Source of the DNA: Microbacterium sp. 1S1 | GTDB lineage: Bacteria > Actinomycetota > Actinomycetes > Actinomycetales > Microbacteriaceae | Direction: 5' to 3' | DNA: 64,000 nt | Assembly: GCF_008271365.1 (NCBI RefSeq) | Contig: NZ_CP043430.1 | Coordinates: 1,612,001-1,676,000 of the forward strand | Part shown: piece after piece, positions 52,804-61,356 of the stretch | Layout: every line of letters begins with the position of its first letter | How positions within the stretch are numbered: position 1 is the stretch's first letter | Notes under the pieces: model-generated | What the model saw: the letters and a program-made list of their open reading frames with translations, nothing else | Told to the model about the DNA's origin: nothing | Database searches by the model: none | Program-made: the position numbers and the translations under genes

Positions 52804-53262
52804 TCAGGCAGCGGAGCCGGGGACGAGGGAGACGCCCGAGACGGCGTCGAGGGCGATGGACTTGTCGCCGATGGTCACGGTGGGGATGGCCCCCGCGTAG
52901 GAGACGGCGGTGACGATGCCCTTCTGGGTGACGCCGTCGGCGTCGACGTACTGCGCCTCCTGCCCGAGCAGGGCTGCAGCCGTCTGACGCATGCTGAGCG
53001 CGAAGCTCTCCGTGCTCGTGGAGGCGAGCGCGGTCAGCTGCTCCATGGAGGCGAGCTGCGTGGTCTGGGAGATCATCTCGTTCGTGTTCATCGGCGAGCT
53101 CGGATCCTGATTGGTGAGCTGGGTCACGAGCAGCTTGAGGAACACCTCCGAGTCGAGTGTCTTCTTGCGCTCGGTCGCGGGAGTCGTGCTCCCGGTCTGC
53201 ACACCGGACGTCGGGGTGGCACCAGGCGGCAGGGTGCCGGTGATGGAGTCGACCGTGGTCAT
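52804..53262 (-). CDS. flgD: Hook assembly scaffold FlgD
   Basis: This 152-residue protein has the FlgD core FLKLLVTQLTNQDPSSPMNTNEM with QTTQLASMEQL. A short C-terminal beta region (GIVTAVSYAGAIPTVTIGDKSIAL) replaces the larger Ig/FlgD domain of enteric proteins. FlgD caps the growing hook. It lies 14 bases after the fliK end and 25 before flgE. Confidence 0.95.
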   Translation of the reverse strand: MTTVDSITGTLPPGATPTSGVQTGSTTPATERKKTLDSEVFLKLLVTQLTNQDPSSPMNTNEMISQTTQLASMEQLTALASTSTESFALSMRQTAAALLGQEAQYVDADGVTQKGIVTAVSYAGAIPTVTIGDKSIALDAVSGVSLVPGSAA

Positions 53263-53276
53263 GGGGTCCTCTCTGG

Positions 53277-54597
53277 TCAGGCGAAGACGTCGATGCCGCC
53301 GAGCGGAGCGACGGGCGGTGCGGGCGGAAGGGCGGACGGGGGTTCAGCCGGCGCGGGCGGCGCGGGGGCCCGCGGGTGTTCTGCGGCCGGTGGGCGTCGT
53401 GGCCACCGCCGTTCTGACCTCCGGCGGTCGCCCCGTGCTGCGGTGAGGACGACGAGCCGTCCGCGGTCGCGAGGGTGAGGGTGGCCTGCGGGGCAGCGAT
53501 CGCGAGGTCCCGGCGAAGCTCCCCGAGGATCGCGCGCAGGGCGTCCCGTCCGAGATCGCCGGGGGCGTGCAGCTCGATGCGGATCGTCGGCCCCGCGATA
53601 TGCGCGCGAACCGTGACGGGTCCCAGATTCTCCGGCGAGACGGTCAGCGTGATCCGGTGGTCGCCGTCCGGAGCCTGGGCGAGCGACACGACCGGAGCCG
53701 TCACCTGCGGAAGGAGCCCGGCGCGGACGGGCGGGGGGACCGCGGGGGGCGGGGCAGCGGGCGGTGCGGCGACCGGGGCCGGTGCGGCGGACACGCTCGG
53801 CGCCGACGCGAGCGGGTCCGCGGTCGTCGGTGCCGCGGCGGAGGAGGCGCCGGGAGCGGAGGCCGGGGTCGACACGGGGGCGGCGGAGGGGACGGACGTG
53901 GTCGTCCCCTCGGTGGGGTGCGGTGTGGCCGTGGGCCCCGCCGCCGCGGTCGGCGGGCGTCGGGGAAGCGGCGCCTCCGACCCGGTGCCCGTTCCGGCTC
54001 CGGCGCCGCCGCGTGTGCCGGTCTCGGTGACCGTCTCGATCGCGGTGCCGGGGAGACGCTCGCCGCGGTGCTGGGCGACATCGGGGACGGCGCTGGCGTC
54101 GGGGCTGACGTGGCCGGCCGGGAGCCCTCCGCGCCGGAGGACGATCCGGGGACGACCTCGGTTGGCGAGGGGGACGCGGTGCCTCCGGAGACCGTGCGGG
54201 GCCCGTCCGGCGCGGCTGCCCCTGGCGCCGGTGCCGCAGGGGCGGCCGAGGACCCTGCCGGCACGGCTGCCGCGGACGGCAGCGCCTCCGCCTCCAGCGC
54301 CGCGGGGAGCGGGGCGCAGAGGTTCGTCTCCGCGGGAGCCGGCGGAGTGGTGGTCATGGTGGGCGGAAGGACGGCCGCTGCCTCGCTCGGAACGGCGGCC
54401 GCGGGGTCCGTCTCGGTGCCCGGCTGCGAGGCTTCGGCGCCCTCGGAGGTACCGGAAGCGTGGGGTGCCGTCTCCCGGGCCGCATCCCGCACCGCTTCGG
54501 CGAATGCGGCCGCTCCGGGCGTGCCGGTCCGTGCGGCCGGGGCCGCGGGCCGCGCCGGCCGCACGTCCAGAGCGGCGAGGAGGTCGAGCGTCGTCAT
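53277..54597 (-). pseudogene. fliK: Hook-length control protein FliK, broken by two frameshifts as written
   Basis: FliK measures hook length and switches export specificity. The N-terminal part (from ATG 54597, MTTLDLLAALDVRPAR) reads in one frame to about 54050. The conserved C-terminal domain (LTVSPENLGPVTVRAHIAG, ALRAILGELRRDL) is in a second frame to about 53365. The natural-looking end (PPVAPLGGIDVFA, stop at 53277) is in a third. Both breaks equal one missing base, at a run of four G (54050-54053) and of five G (53364-53368). Adding one base at each restores a single frame of about 440 codons. It overlaps fliJ by 4 bases. Confidence 0.8.
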
Positions 54598-55016
54598 GCC
54601 GAACCCTCCGTCCGCGACCGTACGGCGATCTCGTCCAGCTCCGCCTGCTCGGTGTGCAGGTCGGCGGCACGCACGGCGTCCGCGTGTCCCTCCGCGAGCC
54701 TTTCGAGGCCGCGGAGCGTGCGGCGCGCGTCGGCGTGCGCGGTCCGTGCCTCCGCCACGCTCTCCTGCTGGAGGTCGGCCAGAGCGGTGAGGTCGGCGAG
54801 CAGTGCCCGGCCGGAGACCCGGGCTGCGGCGAGGGCGGCGAGCGCGCGGACGTCGACGGCCTCCATCTCGGTGCCCGCGAGGTGCGCCCGTAGCGCGCGG
54901 TCCCTGGCCTCCGTGTGCTGCGCGTCGATGACCGCGCGCGACAGGCGTTGTGCAGCCGCGCGCTCCTGGATCTCCCGTACGCGCAGGAGTCCGGCGAGGG
55001 AGAATCCTCTGCTCAT
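54594..55016 (-). CDS. fliJ: Flagellar export chaperone FliJ
   Basis: This 140-residue protein is almost entirely helical and Ala/Glu/Arg-rich, the coiled-coil pattern of FliJ, starting FSLAGLLRVREIQERAAAQRLS. FliJ is the stalk of the FliI ATPase and links it to FlhA. Identification rests on size, helical pattern and place after fliI. It overlaps both neighbours by 4 bases. Confidence 0.88.
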   Translation of the reverse strand: MSRGFSLAGLLRVREIQERAAAQRLSRAVIDAQHTEARDRALRAHLAGTEMEAVDVRALAALAAARVSGRALLADLTALADLQQESVAEARTAHADARRTLRGLERLAEGHADAVRAADLHTEQAELDEIAVRSRTEGSA

Positions 55017-56305
55017 GACACCCCCTCGAACGCCGCTACCAGGCTCTCCAACCGCGCCCAGGAGTCCTCCACCGCGCTCGTCTCGTCGAGCGGCTGGGTG
55101 AGGAACGCCGAGATGGCGCGCTCATGCGCGATCGCGGCGTCGATGCGCGGGTCGGCGCCGGCATGGTAGGCGCCGATGTCGATGAGGTCGTTCGCCCGTC
55201 GGCGTGCCGCGAGGACGGCGCGGAGGGTGGCCGCATGCGCGCGACGCTCCGGGCTCGTGATCTTGGTCGCCACGCGGGAGACGGAGCCGAGGACGTCGAT
55301 CGCGGGATGGTGACCGGCGAGCGCGAGCGCACGGTCGAGCACGACGTGGCCGTCGAGGATCGAACGGACCGTGTCGGCGATGGGCTCGTTGTGGTCGTCG
55401 CCGTCGACGAGCACGGTGTAGATACCCGTGATCGAGCCGGCGCGATCGGTGCCCGCGCGTTCCAGGAGGCCGGCGAGGAGCGAGAAGGTGGAGGGGGGAT
55501 AGCCGCGGGTGGCGGGCGGCTCGCCCGCAGAGAGCCCGATCTCGCGCTGAGCCATGGCCACGCGCGTCAACGAGTCCATCATGAGGATCGCGTGCGCGCC
55601 CTCGTCCCGGAACGCCTCGGCGATCCGGGTGGCGGTGAAGGCGGCACGGATGCGGGCCATCGCCGGCTGGTCCGAGGTCGAGACGACGACGACGGACCGG
55701 GCAAGTCCTTCCGGGCCGAGGTCGTCCTCGATGAACTCGCGCACTTCGCGGCCGCGCTCGCCGACGAGCGCGATGACGGTCACTTCGGCATCGGTGCCGC
55801 GGGCGATCATCGACAGCAGCGAGGACTTCCCCACCCCGGAGCCGGCGAACAGGCCGACGCGCTGTCCGCGGCCGACGCTGACCAGGGTGTCGAGGGCACG
55901 TACGCCGAGGGGAAGTGAAGTGGCGATGCGGTCCCGCTCCATGATCGAGGGCGTCGCGTGGTCCAGGCCGACGTGCGGCGTCGCGAGTGGTCCCTTGCCG
56001 TCGATGGGACGTCCGAGCCCGTCCAGGACGCGGCCGAGCAGGGCCGGTCCGGTGGGGACGCGCATGGGCCCACCGCTGCTGCGCACCGGGGCGCCCACGG
56101 TGAGTCCGGAGATCGAGCCGAGGGGCATGCAGCGCAAGCCGTCCTCGCCGGTCGCGACGACCTCCGCGTCGATGCCGTCGAGGGTGATCACGTCGCCCAC
56201 GGCGCCGTCCAGGCCGCGTACCTGTACGCTCAGGCCGCGCACCTGGGCGACCTCGCCGACCCGTTCCGGGCGTGCGGCCTCGCGCACCGCCGTCCAGGCG
56301 CTCAC
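55013..56305 (-). CDS. fliI: Flagellar export ATPase FliI
   Basis: This 430-residue F1-ATPase-like protein has Walker A GLFAGSGVGKSSLL, LVGERGREVREFIEDDL, Walker B HAILMMDSLTRVAMAQREIGL and GYPPSTFSLLAGLLERAG. It energises substrate unloading with FliH and FliJ. Its start overlaps the fliH stop by 4 bases. Confidence 0.97.
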   Translation of the reverse strand: MSAWTAVREAARPERVGEVAQVRGLSVQVRGLDGAVGDVITLDGIDAEVVATGEDGLRCMPLGSISGLTVGAPVRSSGGPMRVPTGPALLGRVLDGLGRPIDGKGPLATPHVGLDHATPSIMERDRIATSLPLGVRALDTLVSVGRGQRVGLFAGSGVGKSSLLSMIARGTDAEVTVIALVGERGREVREFIEDDLGPEGLARSVVVVSTSDQPAMARIRAAFTATRIAEAFRDEGAHAILMMDSLTRVAMAQREIGLSAGEPPATRGYPPSTFSLLAGLLERAGTDRAGSITGIYTVLVDGDDHNEPIADTVRSILDGHVVLDRALALAGHHPAIDVLGSVSRVATKITSPERRAHAATLRAVLAARRRANDLIDIGAYHAGADPRIDAAIAHERAISAFLTQPLDETSAVEDSWARLESLVAAFEGVS

Positions 56306-56910
56306 GTCGCGCTCTCCGCGAGCGCCCGGCGCGCGCGATCGAGGGCCGTGGCGACTCTGGCATCGATGAGGCCGTGCGTGAGGACGGCCACGGCGTCTCC
56401 GCGGTCGAGGCTCTCGTCGGGCACGAGGGGGAGATCGGCGACGCCGCTCGCGGCCTCCGCGGCGAGGACGCGCAGATCGTCGGGGTGCACCCGGAGGCTC
56501 CGCATCGCGGCGGCCTCGGTCGCGCTCAGCGCACGACGTGCGGCGGCGACCGCTGCCGTTCCCGCCTCGCTCAGCTCGGCGGCGAGGATGAGCTCCGCGA
56601 GGTCGATCGCGTGCGACAGCACCTGCGCCGTCGCGGCGGCCTCGAGCTGCTCCACCCGCGCGGTCAGGGACTGGGCGGCGGCGTGCAGGGCGGCGACCGC
56701 GGCGGTCAGCTCTCCGGCGCGACGGGTCTCGCGCTCGGCCTGCTCTGCCGCGGCGCTCCGGAGCGCGGCGGCAGCGTCGGCCGTGCCCGCCCGGAAGCCC
56801 GTGGCGTGCCCCTCGGCATAGCCGCGGCGCCGCGCCCGCTCCTGCTCGGCCCGGTGGTCGGCCCCGCCGAGCCGGGGGAAGGCGGCGGGCGCGAAGGCAT
56901 CAGTAGACAT
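56302..56910 (-). CDS. fliH: Flagellar export regulator FliH
   Basis: This 202-residue protein has an N-terminal region with GYAEGHATGFRAGTADA, a GxxxG-type repeat helix typical of FliH, then a long helix and a C-terminal FliH/V-ATPase E-like domain (RSLRVHPDDLRVL, DARVATALDRARRAL). It binds FliI. ATG 56910 overlaps the fliG end by 11 bases. Confidence 0.92.
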   Translation of the reverse strand: MSTDAFAPAAFPRLGGADHRAEQERARRRGYAEGHATGFRAGTADAAAALRSAAAEQAERETRRAGELTAAVAALHAAAQSLTARVEQLEAAATAQVLSHAIDLAELILAAELSEAGTAAVAAARRALSATEAAAMRSLRVHPDDLRVLAAEAASGVADLPLVPDESLDRGDAVAVLTHGLIDARVATALDRARRALAESAT

Positions 56911-57904
56911 ACTCGTCCTCGTCCGCGCGCTGCACGGTGATGTCTCCCGCGGCTTCCAGTGTCCGGATCGTGCGGACGATCTCGGCCCGAGCCTCCTCGA
57001 CCTGGGAGACGCGCACGGGGCCCAGCGTGCGGGCCTCCTCGTCGAGGTTCTCGCGGTTGCGCTCGGACACGTTGCGTCGGATGAGATCGACGATCGGCTG
57101 CTGGGCGCCCTTGAGGGCGAGGGCCAGGGAGCGGATGTCCATGCCCCGCAGGACGCGCTGGGTGTCGCGGTCGTCGAGCTTGACGATGTCGGCGAAGGTG
57201 AACATGCGCGAGCGGATGTCCTCGGCGAGGGCACTGTCACGGTCTTCGATGCTCGCCAACAGGGCCTTCTCGATCGTCGCGCCCGAGCGGCCGATGATCT
57301 CCACGAGCGGTTCGACGCCGCCGAGCACCTCGGGGCTGTCCCGCGACGCGAGGCTGCCGGTCCGGGCCTTCAGGGCCTCGGCGACGATGGCGATGGCGTC
57401 CTGCGACGCCGTGCCCATGGTGGCGATGGCCTGGGCGACGTCGGTGCGCCCGGGGTCGGGGAACGCGGCGAGCACGGCGGCCGCCTGGTCCGCCGGGAGA
57501 TGGGCGAGCACGAGGGCGACCGTCTGCGGCAGCTCGCCGTCGAGGAGGGTGGCGAGATGGGCGGCGTCGGCGGAGGCGAGGAACTCGAAGGACGCGCTCA
57601 TCGAGGTCGAGCCGACACGGCCCAGCACGGCCGCCGCCCGTTCCGAGCCGAAGGAGGCCTCGAGCAGACCCGCGGCGATGTCGCGTCCGCCTCGAGCGGG
57701 CGGAAGGTGTCCCGCGGCGATGCGATGGAACTGCCCCAGTGCCTGAGCGGTGGTCTCGACGTCGAGGTCCTGCAGCCCGATGATCTCGGCGGCGACCGCT
57801 TCCGCCTCGGCTTCGGAGAGGTGCTTCATGACCTCCACGGCCTGCGCGCGGTCGAGGTTCATGAGGACGATGGCGGCGGTCTGCCGGTCGGTGAGCCCGC
57901 TCAC
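56900..57904 (-). CDS. fliG: Flagellar motor switch protein FliG
   Basis: This 334-residue protein has the N-terminal FliF-binding domain (TDRQTAAIVLMNLDRAQAVEVMKHL), a middle armadillo region with the hydrophobic patch EFLASADAAHLATLLDGELPQT, and a C-terminal torque domain (MFTFADIVKLDDRDTQRVLRGMD) with the charged residues that meet MotA. GTG 57904 overlaps the fliF stop. Confidence 0.97.
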   Translation of the reverse strand: MSGLTDRQTAAIVLMNLDRAQAVEVMKHLSEAEAEAVAAEIIGLQDLDVETTAQALGQFHRIAAGHLPPARGGRDIAAGLLEASFGSERAAAVLGRVGSTSMSASFEFLASADAAHLATLLDGELPQTVALVLAHLPADQAAAVLAAFPDPGRTDVAQAIATMGTASQDAIAIVAEALKARTGSLASRDSPEVLGGVEPLVEIIGRSGATIEKALLASIEDRDSALAEDIRSRMFTFADIVKLDDRDTQRVLRGMDIRSLALALKGAQQPIVDLIRRNVSERNRENLDEEARTLGPVRVSQVEEARAEIVRTIRTLEAAGDITVQRADEDEYVY

Positions 57905-59523
57905 GCGTGCGACCTGTCGTCGATGAGGGTGCGCAGCAGCTCGGCGGTGCGCTGCGGGTCCTGCCGGGTGAGTGCGTCGATCTCGGCACGGCGGCGTTCG
58001 AGGCTGATCTGCGCGGGCTCGGGCTCCGGATCCGGATCGAGGTCGGGCGCCGTCTCGAGGAACGCGAGGGGCGTGGTCGGAGCCTCCAGCACGGCCGTCG
58101 GCGCGTCCGCGGAGAGAGCGGACAGCTCGGCCGGGCGGTCCCCGAAGAGCTGGTCGAACTCCTCGACGCCTCCCGCCTTCCGGCGGGAGCGGATGATGAG
58201 GGCGGCGATCGCGGCGATGAGCGGGATGGCGATCGCGGCCGCGATGATGACGGTGTTCAGGAGCGCGGCCTGGCGGGCGGCATCCTCCGCCTCCTTCGCG
58301 GCTTGCAAGGCCGCCTGGGCCGCCTCGGCATCGGTCTGGCTGAACGCGACGAGCTCCACGGCGAGCTCGTCGCCACGGGTGCGGTCGATGCCCGCGGCGG
58401 TGGCGACGAGATCGCTGAGCTGCGCGGAGCTGAGGTCGCCGCCCGCACCGGCGTCGACCGCGACCGACACGGACTGCCGCAGGAGGGTGCCGGCCGGTGT
58501 CGAGGTGCTCTCCGTGGCCTTGTTGACCGCGTTGGTCCTGGTCTCCTCGGTCGCGGTATACGTGCCGTCGCCCTCCCCGTTAGGCACGGCGATGTTGTCC
58601 GGGCCCAGCACGCCGGCCTCGGACGTCGAGCCGTTGCTGTTCTGCTCGCGGACCTCCTCGGTGAGCGGGGGCGCACCCTCGGCGGGGGTGTAGGTCTCCT
58701 CGACGCGCTCGTTCACCGAGCGGTCGATCTCGGCCACGACGGTGACAGTCGCATTGCCGGGGCCGACCACCGTGTCGAGCATCTGCTGCACGCTCGCGGT
58801 CACGCGGGCCTCGTAGTCGCCCGCCTGCTGGTCGAGCCCTCCGGTGGCGCCGCCGCCGACCGTCGACAGCGTCCGTCCGGTCTGATCGACGACGGCGACG
58901 TTCTCCGGCTTCATGCCGCTGACCGCGGCCGAGGTGAGGTGCACGATGGCCTCGACCTGCTTCTGGTCGAGTGTGGTGCTTCCCGCCGTCTCGACGAACA
59001 CGGAGGCGGTCGCGTCGACCGTCTCCGACACGAAGACGCTCTCCTCGGGGATCGCGAGCTGCACGGAGGCTGCGGAGACGCCGTCGATCGCCGAGATCGT
59101 GGCGGCCAGCTCGCCTTCGATCGCGCGCTTGTAGGTGACCGACTGCTGGAACTCACTCGTGGTGACGCCCATGTCGTCGAGCAGCGAGTAGCCGGCCGAT
59201 CCGGCGCTGGGCAGCCCCGCGGAGGCGGCAGCGAGACGTTGGTCGTACACGTCCTTCTCCGGCACGAGCACGGTCGCTCCGCCGTCGGTGAGCTCGTAGG
59301 GGACGGAGGCGGAGCGCAGCTGCTCCACGACGGCGTTCGCATCGGAGGCGCTCAGTCCCGAGAACAGCGGCGTGTAGGTGGGTCGGCTGAGCCAGCTGGA
59401 CAGCGCGATGACACCGAGCGCGAGCACGGCGATGCCGATGATGGCGATGGTGCGCTGCGCGAGCGAGAATCCGGCGATCACGCGCCGCATCCGCTGGAAC
59501 GCCCCGGTCACTGCCGGAGGCAT
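57901..59523 (-). CDS. fliF: MS-ring protein FliF
   Basis: This 540-residue protein has a first membrane helix (about 22-44), ring-building motifs (YTPLFSGLSASDANAVVEQL, then SVTYKRAIEGELAATIS and PEESVFV), a second helix (about 430-452) and a cytoplasmic C-terminal FliG-binding segment. ATG 59523 overlaps the fliE stop. Longer upstream starts would lie inside fliE in another frame and are rejected. Confidence 0.97.
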   Translation of the reverse strand: MPPAVTGAFQRMRRVIAGFSLAQRTIAIIGIAVLALGVIALSSWLSRPTYTPLFSGLSASDANAVVEQLRSASVPYELTDGGATVLVPEKDVYDQRLAAASAGLPSAGSAGYSLLDDMGVTTSEFQQSVTYKRAIEGELAATISAIDGVSAASVQLAIPEESVFVSETVDATASVFVETAGSTTLDQKQVEAIVHLTSAAVSGMKPENVAVVDQTGRTLSTVGGGATGGLDQQAGDYEARVTASVQQMLDTVVGPGNATVTVVAEIDRSVNERVEETYTPAEGAPPLTEEVREQNSNGSTSEAGVLGPDNIAVPNGEGDGTYTATEETRTNAVNKATESTSTPAGTLLRQSVSVAVDAGAGGDLSSAQLSDLVATAAGIDRTRGDELAVELVAFSQTDAEAAQAALQAAKEAEDAARQAALLNTVIIAAAIAIPLIAAIAALIIRSRRKAGGVEEFDQLFGDRPAELSALSADAPTAVLEAPTTPLAFLETAPDLDPDPEPEPAQISLERRRAEIDALTRQDPQRTAELLRTLIDDRSHA

Positions 59524-59828
59524 CAGGCCTGCATCCGCATGATCTCGTTGAACGCGTCGACGCCCTTGTTGCGAACGGCGGCGACGAGCTCGAGGGTGAC
59601 CGCGGCACGCGAGGAGGCGATCATGGCGGCGTGGATGTCGTCGAGGTCGCCCGTGACGGCCGCGACCTTGAGCGTGTCGGACTCCGACTGCAGCGCTCGC
59701 AGCTCGTCGATCGCGCCGGTGACACTGTTCGCGAAGGCCGTGTCGTCGCCGGTCTTCGCACCGGTCACCGGCGACGTCGTCATGCCGAGGGACGAGGCGA
59801 CGGCTTCGATGCCGGCGACGGCGCTCAC
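59523..59828 (-). CDS. fliE: Hook-basal body adapter FliE
   Basis: This 101-residue protein has the FliE pattern FANSVTGAIDELRALQSESDTLKVAAVTGDL and the C-terminal DIHAAMIASSRAAVTLELVAAVRNKGVDAFNEIMRM. It joins the rod to the MS ring and export gate. GTG 59828 overlaps the flgC stop by 4 bases. Confidence 0.95.
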   Translation of the reverse strand: MSAVAGIEAVASSLGMTTSPVTGAKTGDDTAFANSVTGAIDELRALQSESDTLKVAAVTGDLDDIHAAMIASSRAAVTLELVAAVRNKGVDAFNEIMRMQA

Positions 59829-60220
59829 GAGTTCCGTCCGATCTGCAGCGCCGCCTCGTACGAGTTGCGGGCGCGGTCCACGATCGCCGCGCTGGCCTGG
59901 TATCCACGCTGCGCGAGGATCAGCTGGCTCATCTGGTCTCCCAGGTCGATGTCGGGGTAGCGGACGTAGCCGTCGGCGTCCGCGAGCGGGTGATCCGGCT
60001 GGTGCACGAGGCGCCCTTCCGCGTCGCCCTGGACGGTGCCGGCGACGTAGACGCCGGGGGACTGATCGCTCGTCTGCGCCAGGATGTACCGCGCGCGGAA
60101 GGCCGCTCCGTCGGTCGAGGTCGCCGTGTTGATGTTGGCGATGTTGTCGCTGATGGCGTCGAGCCACTTCCGGTGCACGGTCAGACCCGTGCCGGCGATG
60201 CCGATCGCGTCGAAGGTCAT
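59825..60220 (-). CDS. flgC: Proximal rod protein FlgC
   Basis: This 131-residue protein has the rod signature SDNIANINTATSTDGAAFRARY and the C-terminal helix LGDQMSQLILAQRGYQASAAIVDRARNSYEAAL. It overlaps flgB and fliE by 4 bases each. Confidence 0.96.
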   Translation of the reverse strand: MTFDAIGIAGTGLTVHRKWLDAISDNIANINTATSTDGAAFRARYILAQTSDQSPGVYVAGTVQGDAEGRLVHQPDHPLADADGYVRYPDIDLGDQMSQLILAQRGYQASAAIVDRARNSYEAALQIGRNS

Positions 60221-60558
60221 GATGTCCTCATCGCCGTGCGCATCGAGGAGAACGATCCGTTCACGGCCTGGGTCGCGAACTGGTATCGCAGCATCGTGTC
60301 GATGCTCGAGAGCGTCTCGGTGTCGAGGTTCACGTTGTTGCCGTTCAGTCGCGTCGGCTCGAGCGAGGTCCCGACGCTGGCCGTCACATCCCCGTCTCCG
60401 GCGGCGATCGAGTCCGCGAGCGCGGCCTCGAACTGCACCCGCTTGGCGTGATAGCCGGGGGTGTTGATGTTGGCGATGTTGTCGGCGATGGCTCGCTGGC
60501 GCAGCGAGAGGCCGTCCAGCGCACTCGTCAGTGCGGTGATGGTCACAGAGTCGAACAC
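60217..60558 (-). CDS. flgB: Proximal rod protein FlgB
   Basis: This 113-residue protein has ADNIANINTPGYHAKRVQFEAAL and a C-terminal helix NVNLDTETLSSIDTMLRYQFATQAVN. GTG 60558 is the start. It is the first gene of a long operon to flgE, driven by the sigma-28-type promoter 76 bases upstream. Confidence 0.96.
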   Translation of the reverse strand: MFDSVTITALTSALDGLSLRQRAIADNIANINTPGYHAKRVQFEAALADSIAAGDGDVTASVGTSLEPTRLNGNNVNLDTETLSSIDTMLRYQFATQAVNGSFSSMRTAMRTS

Positions 60559-60610
60559 GAACCGGCTCCCCGTGTGTGGGTGAAGTGGCCGTTCCCTGGC
60601 CGAGTCTTGC

Positions 60611-60625
60611 GAGCCATCCGTGCTC
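60611..60625 (-). promoter_or_regulatory. GGA-loop hairpin at the start of the flgB leader
   Basis: Minus strand GAGC and GCTC pair around the loop ACGGATG, within about 2 bases of the predicted transcription start. The loop matches that of the fliC leader (ACGGATG). It is a probable CsrA site. Confidence 0.5.
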
Positions 60626-60633
60626 TCGGGGGA

Positions 60634-60661
60634 CTGTCGGCCGTCCGCGCGGTTTCGTTAG
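60634..60661 (-). promoter_or_regulatory. Sigma-28-type promoter of the flgB operon
   Basis: Minus strand CTAACG, 14 bases, then GCCGACAG. The leader to GTG 60558 is about 69 bases. Confidence 0.82.
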
Positions 60662-60670
60662 GGGAGTCGC

Positions 60671-60967
60671 TCAACCGTCCACGTCGAGGTAGGCGGGGGC
60701 GTCCGGGGTGTGCGGTGGCGGGACCCGCCGGACGGCGCCGAGGTGCCGCCGGAGTCCGTCGAGCTCGGACCGCGCGCGCTCCATGGCCGCGTGCTGCCGG
60801 TCGATGACCGCGCGTGCCCGCTCGGCCAGGTGCGGCGGAAGCGGTGCGGTCGGGGGTGCCCACGGCACGATGTCGTGCACCTCGACCGCACCGGCGGGCG
60901 CGGCGAGGATCCGGTCGGCGTCCGCGTCGAGTCGGTCGAGGAGCGCGCTCCAGTCCTCGTCGGTCAC
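60671..60967 (-). CDS. Small flagellar protein, possibly a FliT/FlgN-type chaperone
   Basis: I do not recognise this 98-residue protein by motif. It is helical, with an N-terminal DEDWSALLDRLDADADRIL and a later amphipathic stretch HLAERARAVIDRQHAAMERARSEL, and has a Pro-rich tail. Position right after fliS, where fliT lies in other flagellar loci, suggests an export chaperone. GTG 60967 overlaps the fliS stop. The flgB promoter begins 10 bases past its stop. Confidence 0.7.
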   Translation of the reverse strand: MTDEDWSALLDRLDADADRILAAPAGAVEVHDIVPWAPPTAPLPPHLAERARAVIDRQHAAMERARSELDGLRRHLGAVRRVPPPHTPDAPAYLDVDG

Positions 60968-61356
60968 GCGCGGCCCTCGGCGATCGTCAGGGCGGCGGCG
61001 TGCCACGCGTCGCGCAACGGCACGACGAGCTCCCGGCAGGCGTGGGTGCGTTCCGGGTCGCGGCCGATGTTGGCGCCGATCAGGGTCTGCGACAGGAAGA
61101 CGTAGAGCGACCGCAGACCGGCACTGCCGTTCCATTCGTCGGTCAGCGAGGCGGACAGCTCCGCCACGATCGCCTGTGCGTGCTGCAGCTGGGCGTTCGC
61201 CTCGGTCCAGTCGGCTGCACGTTGGGCCGTCTCGGCGCGCTCGATGTCCAGCAGCAGCCGGTCGTAGAGCATCGTGACCAGGCGCTCCGGCGGGGCGGAC
61301 AGGATGGCGTCCTCGCGGTAGCGCTGCTGGGCGCGCAGGGCGGCGTTCATGCTCAC
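60964..61356 (-). CDS. fliS: Flagellar export chaperone FliS
   Basis: This 130-residue four-helix protein has the family segments ILSAPPERLVTMLYDRLLLDIERAE and LYVFLSQTLIGANIGRD. It binds flagellin's C-terminus to prevent early polymerisation. The GTG start overlaps the fliD stop by 4 bases. Confidence 0.95.
   Translation of the reverse strand: MSMNAALRAQQRYREDAILSAPPERLVTMLYDRLLLDIERAETAQRAADWTEANAQLQHAQAIVAELSASLTDEWNGSAGLRSLYVFLSQTLIGANIGRDPERTHACRELVVPLRDAWHAAALTIAEGRA

Noticed and set aside
57901-59907. Longer FliF starting at 59907
   Set aside because: The extra N-terminus would lie over fliE in another frame and has shadow-type composition; ATG 59523 gives a normal FliF.
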